Source: Candidatus Zixiibacteriota bacterium
Lineage (GTDB): Bacteria; Zixibacteria; MSB-5A5; GN15; FEB-12
Length of the DNA: 19,073 nt
Direction of reading: 5' to 3'
NCBI GenBank assembly: GCA_030619345.1
Contig: JAUXBO010000011.1
Span: 1 to 19,073 of the forward strand
Positions within the stretch are counted from its first letter, which is position 1. Each line of letters starts with the position of its first letter. The position numbers were made by a program, and so were the translations under genes. Under the pieces are notes generated by a model. It was not told the origin of the DNA, searched no databases, and saw only the letters and a list, made by a program, of their open reading frames with translations. Positions 16,709 to 19,073 of the stretch are shown piece by piece.

Positions 16709-16737
16709 TTGAGCTAATGGCATCACAGTCGTATTCT
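16709..16737 (+). promoter_or_regulatory. Weak candidate promoter for the GT2 gene
   Basis: TTGAGC (16709-16714) and TATTCT (16732-16737) are 17 nt apart, each with four consensus bases. It lies in the 167-nt gap after the GT4-like gene, which has no clear terminator, so the two genes may also be co-transcribed. Confidence 0.25.
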
Positions 16738-16811
16738 TGATCCCTATTATCTGAACCGGAGATTAGCTGGAACTGGAGAGTAACCGAGGTTATTGGCGCA
16801 AGACTTAGTCT

Positions 16812-17834
16812 ATGAGTGAGAATATTCCAAAATACGACGTTGCCGTCGTGATGCCCATCCTAAATGAGGAAAAATTCATTGGGCGGACACTTGAGCAGAT
16901 TTATATGCAGGACTTTCCGATGGATCGGCTCGAAGTTGTCATCGCTGATGGCGGTTCTGTTGACCGAACCAAAGAGATTGTCGAGAGCTTTCGCAGTCGG
17001 TTTGGATCGCTCAAGTTGCTCGACAATGCCGGCCGTAAGCCTTCTTCAGGGAGAAATGTCGGGATCAGGAACACTACCGCGCCTTATATTATTATCCTTG
17101 ATGGCCACTGTTATATTCCAGACAGCAATCTCCTGAAAAACATGCTGGAGCTATTTCAGCAGCACGAAGTTGACTGTCTTTGTCGTCCGCAGCCGCTCAC
17201 GCCACCTGATATTAATGAATTCGAGCAGGCCGTGGCTTCCTGCCGCGGCTCCTCGTTGGGTCACAAACCGGGTTCAGAGATATTCGCCGATTTTGAGGCC
17301 ATTGTTGATCCTACATCGTCTGGGGCTATGTACCGCAGGGAGGTTTTTGAAAGCGTTGGATTTTTCGACGAGCGATTTGATGCCTGCGAAGATGTAGACT
17401 TGAACTATCGCCTCCACCAGTCAGGCCTGAAAGCTATGTTGTCGCCGAGACTGAAAGTGTTCTATTATCCTCGGTCCAGTATTCCCGGACTGTGGCGGCA
17501 GATGAACCGTTACGGGTTGGGTCGCTTTCGGTTTTCCATAAAGCACAAAATATTTTCTCCGATCCAGTGGTTGGCTGGAGCAGGTGTTGCCGGTTTTCTG
17601 CTGCTGGCTGTACTGTCATTGCTTTCTACCACTATTTTTTCCTTTCTCCGCTCAATGACCGGTATCTATATCCTGATCGTTATCTTGTTCTCTTTGCTGC
17701 TGGCGCTCAAAAAAAAACAGCCCGGCTGTCTGCTGTATGGACCTCTTATTTTTCCGACTATTCACTTTGGTCTCGGAACAGGTATTCTCAAAGGCCTGTT
17801 TGAGTACTTGGGTCGCAAAAACGTGTCCAAATAA
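16812..17834 (+). CDS. Membrane-associated family 2 glycosyltransferase, ExoA-like
   Basis: The 340-residue product has a GT-A domain (8-250) of family GT2, which transfers a sugar from a nucleotide donor at the inner face of the inner membrane. Visible motifs are VVMPILNEEKFI (12-23), Asp46 in IADGGS, the metal site Asp97-Gly-His99 in place of DxD, Glu193-Asp194 (CEDVDLNYR) for the catalytic base, and RQMNRYGLGRFR (229-240) in the position of the QxxRW-type acceptor motif. About three hydrophobic helices follow (255-280, 283-305, 312-332). The layout resembles succinoglycan synthase ExoA, which extends lipid-linked exopolysaccharide repeats. The start is fixed by a TAG at 16806-16808 in frame. 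No Shine-Dalgarno sequence lies within 15 nt; the nearest, GGAGAG at 16775-16780, is over 30 nt away. The family is firm; the product is not known. Confidence 0.9.
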   Translation: MSENIPKYDVAVVMPILNEEKFIGRTLEQIYMQDFPMDRLEVVIADGGSVDRTKEIVESFRSRFGSLKLLDNAGRKPSSGRNVGIRNTTAPYIIILDGHCYIPDSNLLKNMLELFQQHEVDCLCRPQPLTPPDINEFEQAVASCRGSSLGHKPGSEIFADFEAIVDPTSSGAMYRREVFESVGFFDERFDACEDVDLNYRLHQSGLKAMLSPRLKVFYYPRSSIPGLWRQMNRYGLGRFRFSIKHKIFSPIQWLAGAGVAGFLLLAVLSLLSTTIFSFLRSMTGIYILIVILFSLLLALKKKQPGCLLYGPLIFPTIHFGLGTGILKGLFEYLGRKNVSK

Positions 17835-17849
17835 TCCGGTCCAATCCGT

Positions 17850-17878
17850 TTGCTCTCAAACTTTCGGTTGCGTATCTT
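17850..17878 (+). promoter_or_regulatory. Candidate promoter for a leaderless nuclease mRNA
   Basis: TTGCTC (17850-17855) and TATCTT (17873-17878) are 17 nt apart. The ATG at 17885 lies 6 nt after the -10 box, where transcription would begin, and no Shine-Dalgarno sequence is present. The hexamers are only moderate matches. Confidence 0.3.
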
Positions 17879-17884
17879 TAGATC

Positions 17885-19073
17885 ATGTCAAGAATCTATA
17901 GTCATAGCGCCCTCGAATCATTTCGCTCATGTCCCCGCATGTTTAAGTTCAGGTACGTAGAAAAGGTCAAGGTTCCCAAGAGGATTACACCCGACACCTA
18001 CCTTGGCGCGTCCGTACATCGGGTCCTGAGCCGACTGTATAAGCTTGCTTCCGACGGGATTGTTCTCCCCAAAGAGGAAGTGGTCAAGCTCTATCATGAT
18101 GATTGGGACAAGGTGAGCAAAGAAAAGATCACTCTTGTGACCGATTACTATACTGTCGATGACTACATCCGCATTGGTGAAGAAATGTTGGTCCGGCATT
18201 ATGATGAGTACGCGCCTTTTCGACCCGGACAACTGTTAGGGAGCGAGATTAATATTCAGCTTTCTCACCCGGGTACAAGTTTTCGATTCAGGGCCATTAT
18301 TGATCGAAACGTTAAACTCGATGATGGCACGATTGAGATTGCTGATTACAAGACTGGCCAGCGTATCGTGCAGCCACAGGACCCCAAGTTTCATTTTCAG
18401 ATGGGTCTCTATCTTCTGGCCGTACGCGAACGGTACCCTCAATTTGATAAAATAGTCCTGGCCCAGTATTTTCTCCGTCACAATGAAGTTGTTCAGCATG
18501 AGATGACTCAGGATGAATCTGACTTATTGGAAGCTGAACTTCGTGTCCAGATTCTGGATTCCATTAACGCTGAGCGGATGGACGATTTCCCGGCCAAAGA
18601 GTCGACTTTTTGCAATTACTGCGATTATCAAATGCTCTGTCCGGCCAAACGCCATAAGCAATTGCTTGAAGCCACTGATCCCGATGATGAACTAACGCCC
18701 GAGAGACAGGCAGTGGACTTGGCGTCAAAATTCCTTGAAGCAAGCCTTGGGTATAACAAGTACAAGGCGTTGAAAGAGGCTTTGCGACAGGAGATAATAT
18801 CACTGGCGAAAGAAACAGGGTGGTCTTCGTTTGAAGCCGAGAAGGGAAAAGTTACCGTACGTCTGGCCGACAAAGAGAAATTTGTCACCAAGACTGAAAA
18901 CTCAAAAGCCTTTGCCGACCTTTCCTTTTTGGCTCGTGAACTTGGTCTTGAAGATTACTTCAAGCTTGATGGCAATGGTCTGCTAAAGAATATTTATCAA
19001 AAAAGGCTGTTGCCAGATGACCAACTGGAAAAACTCGCTCAATACATCAGAGTTGTCGATGGCTCAAGAGTGA
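17885..19073 (+). CDS. PD-(D/E)XK nuclease of the RecB/AddB-like iron-sulfur type, C-terminus cut by window edge
   Basis: The frame is open from the ATG at 17885 to the right edge (396 codons plus one base). The final TGA is out of frame, so the gene continues. The nuclease core has His45 in GASVHRVL, Asp140 in AIIDR, Asp154 and Lys156 in ADYKTG and Gln172 in QMGLYL, the order seen in RecB-family (PDDEXK_1) exonucleases. Four cysteines, C16 (RSCPRMF) and C243-x2-C246-x5-C252 (CNYCDYQMLC), match the 4Fe-4S clasp of AddB and Cas4 nucleases. A charged C-terminal extension after 260 may be a separate domain. Cas4 is usually near 200 residues and no CRISPR lies nearby, so a DNA repair or processing exonuclease is more likely. 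The in-frame TAG at 17879-17881 makes this ATG the first possible start. It is probably unrelated to the glycosyltransferases. Confidence 0.85.
   Translation, partial: MSRIYSHSALESFRSCPRMFKFRYVEKVKVPKRITPDTYLGASVHRVLSRLYKLASDGIVLPKEEVVKLYHDDWDKVSKEKITLVTDYYTVDDYIRIGEEMLVRHYDEYAPFRPGQLLGSEINIQLSHPGTSFRFRAIIDRNVKLDDGTIEIADYKTGQRIVQPQDPKFHFQMGLYLLAVRERYPQFDKIVLAQYFLRHNEVVQHEMTQDESDLLEAELRVQILDSINAERMDDFPAKESTFCNYCDYQMLCPAKRHKQLLEATDPDDELTPERQAVDLASKFLEASLGYNKYKALKEALRQEIISLAKETGWSSFEAEKGKVTVRLADKEKFVTKTENSKAFADLSFLARELGLEDYFKLDGNGLLKNIYQKRLLPDDQLEKLAQYIRVVDGSRV

Noticed and set aside
17885..19073. Nuclease considered as Cas4
   Set aside because: The motifs and cysteines fit, but the protein is at least 396 residues, about twice the length of Cas4, and no cas gene or CRISPR array is near.

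Overview
The window reads as a chromosomal segment of an uncultured bacterium of the FCB-like candidate phyla. The best guess is Zixibacteria, because of the C-terminal tails of the type 'GD.N.DG...D..DLTYLVDYLFGGG.AP', a dockerin type I-like double repeat that I associate with that group. This assignment is from recall of family style, not from a search. Base composition looks near 50% GC with no sharp change across the window. No tRNA, rRNA, CRISPR array or insertion sequence is visible.

Layout. Bases 1-206 hold the N-terminus of a cation diffusion facilitator (minus strand, runs off the left edge). Four large secreted-protein genes follow in tandem on the plus strand, spaced by leaders and terminators: a subtilisin-type S8 peptidase (436-3225), a multidomain adhesin-like protein with pre-peptidase C-terminal-like repeats and a GEVED domain (3698-7717), a lysyl endopeptidase-type S1 peptidase (8035-12597), and an M14 zinc carboxypeptidase (12700-15471). 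The right end changes theme: a GT4-like glycosyltransferase (15607-16644, TTG start), an ExoA-like GT2 glycosyltransferase (16812-17834), and the first 396 codons of a RecB/AddB-type PD-(D/E)XK nuclease with an iron-sulfur cysteine set (17885 to the right edge).

How the genes fit together. The four secreted proteins each have a signal peptide, long beta-sandwich accessory regions and a dockerin-like tail. Three of them carry peptidases of unrelated clans: broad endoprotease, Lys-specific endoprotease and carboxypeptidase. The fourth has no recognisable catalytic domain and could be a structural or binding partner. Together they suggest an extracellular or surface-held protein-degradation set joined through a common C-terminal tag. 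No cohesin or receptor gene lies in the window, so a cellulosome-like complex is a hypothesis. Each gene looks like its own transcription unit, with intrinsic terminators after genes 1, 2 and 4 and a U-less hairpin after gene 3.

The most unusual non-coding stretch is the roughly 260-nt leader of the adhesin-like gene (about 3435-3697). It has a near-consensus promoter, several small hairpins, a six-codon ORF with an ideal Shine-Dalgarno sequence ending Gly-Pro-stop, and a GGAGAG-TAAC element that recurs ahead of other genes in the window.
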